Source: Desulfomicrobium macestii (GTDB lineage: Bacteria > Desulfobacterota > Desulfovibrionia > Desulfovibrionales > Desulfomicrobiaceae). Taken from it: a stretch of DNA of 64,000 nt. Position numbers and translations under genes: made by a program. Position 1 is the first letter of the stretch. The number at the start of each line of letters is the position of its first letter. The notes beneath the pieces were generated by a model. It was not told where the DNA came from. It made no database searches and saw only the letters and a program-made list of their open reading frames with translations. Positions 63,498 to 64,000 of this stretch are shown piece after piece. The stretch lies in the NCBI RefSeq assembly GCF_014873765.1, contig NZ_JADBGG010000010.1:26909-90908 (forward strand), read 5' to 3'.

Positions 63498-64000
63498 GCA
63501 CCACAGTACCACGGCGGGCCTTGTTGGTCCGACTCTCCATCCAAACCAAGAAAAACAAGTCTTCTTCCCCCGAAAAACGCACCGCAGTACCGTGGCGGGC
63601 CTTGTTGGTTCGGTCAGGTTGCCTCGACTGTCTGACCGAGTCAGGCATCGTTGGCGGAATCGTTGCCGCTCGTCCTGCTCCGCTTTTACGCCCTGCACGC
63701 AACGATTACGCCGTACGAGGCCCGCGAGGGAGTTTCAAGGCGGCCTGACCGGACCAACAAGGCCCGCATCTCCAGCCAAACCAAGAAAAACACATCTTCT
63801 TCACCCCCAAAACACACCATATTAAACCGCAGTGACAACGCGCCGCAGTACCGCAGCGGACCTTGTTGGCCCGGTCAGGTTGCTTCGACTGTCTGACCGA
63901 GCCTGGCATCGTTGGCGGAATCGTTGCCGCTCGTCCTGCTCCGCTTTTACGCCCTGCACGCAACGATTACGCCGTACGAGGCCCGCGAGGGAGTTTCGAA
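63498..64000. repeat. Direct repeat array at the right edge
   Basis: Two near-identical blocks of about 160 bp, 63578-63738 and 63841-64000, beginning CGCACCGCAG/CGCCGCAGTACCG and ending GAGGGAGTTTC. The intervening block (CCAAACCAAGAAAAAC... at 63541 and 63776) is also duplicated, so the period is about 235-263 bp with a small insertion. The array continues past the window. Inside each block GCAACGATT / AATCGTTGC form an inverted pair. No gene is seen; open frames here are repeat translations. Confidence 0.85.

Overview
The window reads as a chromosomal segment of a GC-rich, strictly anaerobic, sulfate-reducing deltaproteobacterium of the Desulfovibrionales (Desulfomicrobium-like is my guess; the genus is not proven). 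The reasons are the hdrCBA-flxDCBA electron-bifurcating operon known from Desulfovibrio, a Mo-nitrogenase cluster with nifI1-nifI2 between nifH and nifD, a complete C-P lyase pathway, and TRAP and DASS anion transporters. I saw no rRNA, tRNA, prophage, insertion sequence or CRISPR array.

Layout. 1-3.2 kb: a phnDCEE phosphonate/phosphite-type ABC transporter (minus strand, cut by the left edge). 3.7-4.1 kb: a ferritin-like diiron protein. 4.3-11.1 kb: hdrCBA-flxDCBA. 11.4-20.6 kb: an unusual locus. On the minus strand are an outer-membrane barrel, a signal-less arylsulfotransferase-family protein, a glutaredoxin-like fusion, a lone lipoyl H-protein and dihydrolipoyl dehydrogenase. A CRP/FNR regulator lies beside them, and on the plus strand are a DASS anion symporter and a lipoate-protein ligase. 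No glycine cleavage P or T protein is present. 20.8-22.9 kb: two PilZ proteins and a D,D-carboxypeptidase. 23.3-35.0 kb: nifH-I1-I2-D-K-X-fdx-E-N-B (minus) divergent from nifV plus a small protein, both sides with good sigma-54 promoters. 35-39.7 kb: a pseudo-receiver/TPR protein and a DctPQM TRAP transporter. 40-53.8 kb: the C-P lyase region, with phnCDE-phnM-2H phosphoesterase (plus) converging on phnGHIJKLM, phnN and a hexapeptide transferase (minus), and phnF divergent from phnG. A RelBE-type toxin-antitoxin pair sits at the convergence. 54-63.5 kb: lipoproteins, a methyltransferase, EttA, a polar amino-acid ABC transporter, an EamA permease, an RRM protein and a cupin. The right edge is a repeat array.

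How the parts work together. The Hdr-Flx complex links NAD(H), ferredoxin and a heterodisulfide. The phn genes import phosphonates, activate them with ATP and cleave the C-P bond, with two PhnM paralogues and no PhnP; a 2H phosphoesterase may fill that step. The nif operon carries strong palindromes in several junctions (nifH-nifI1, nifK-nifX, fdx-nifE, nifN-nifB), which could set subunit ratios.

The best candidate for an undescribed system is the 11.4-20.6 kb lipoyl-arylsulfotransferase locus. Three similar 16-bp sites lie in front of the promoters around its CRP-type regulator, and it sits next to hdr-flx. Several dispersed intergenic repeat families (about 140-bp, 121-bp, 26-bp, 124-bp and 160-bp units) also run through the window.
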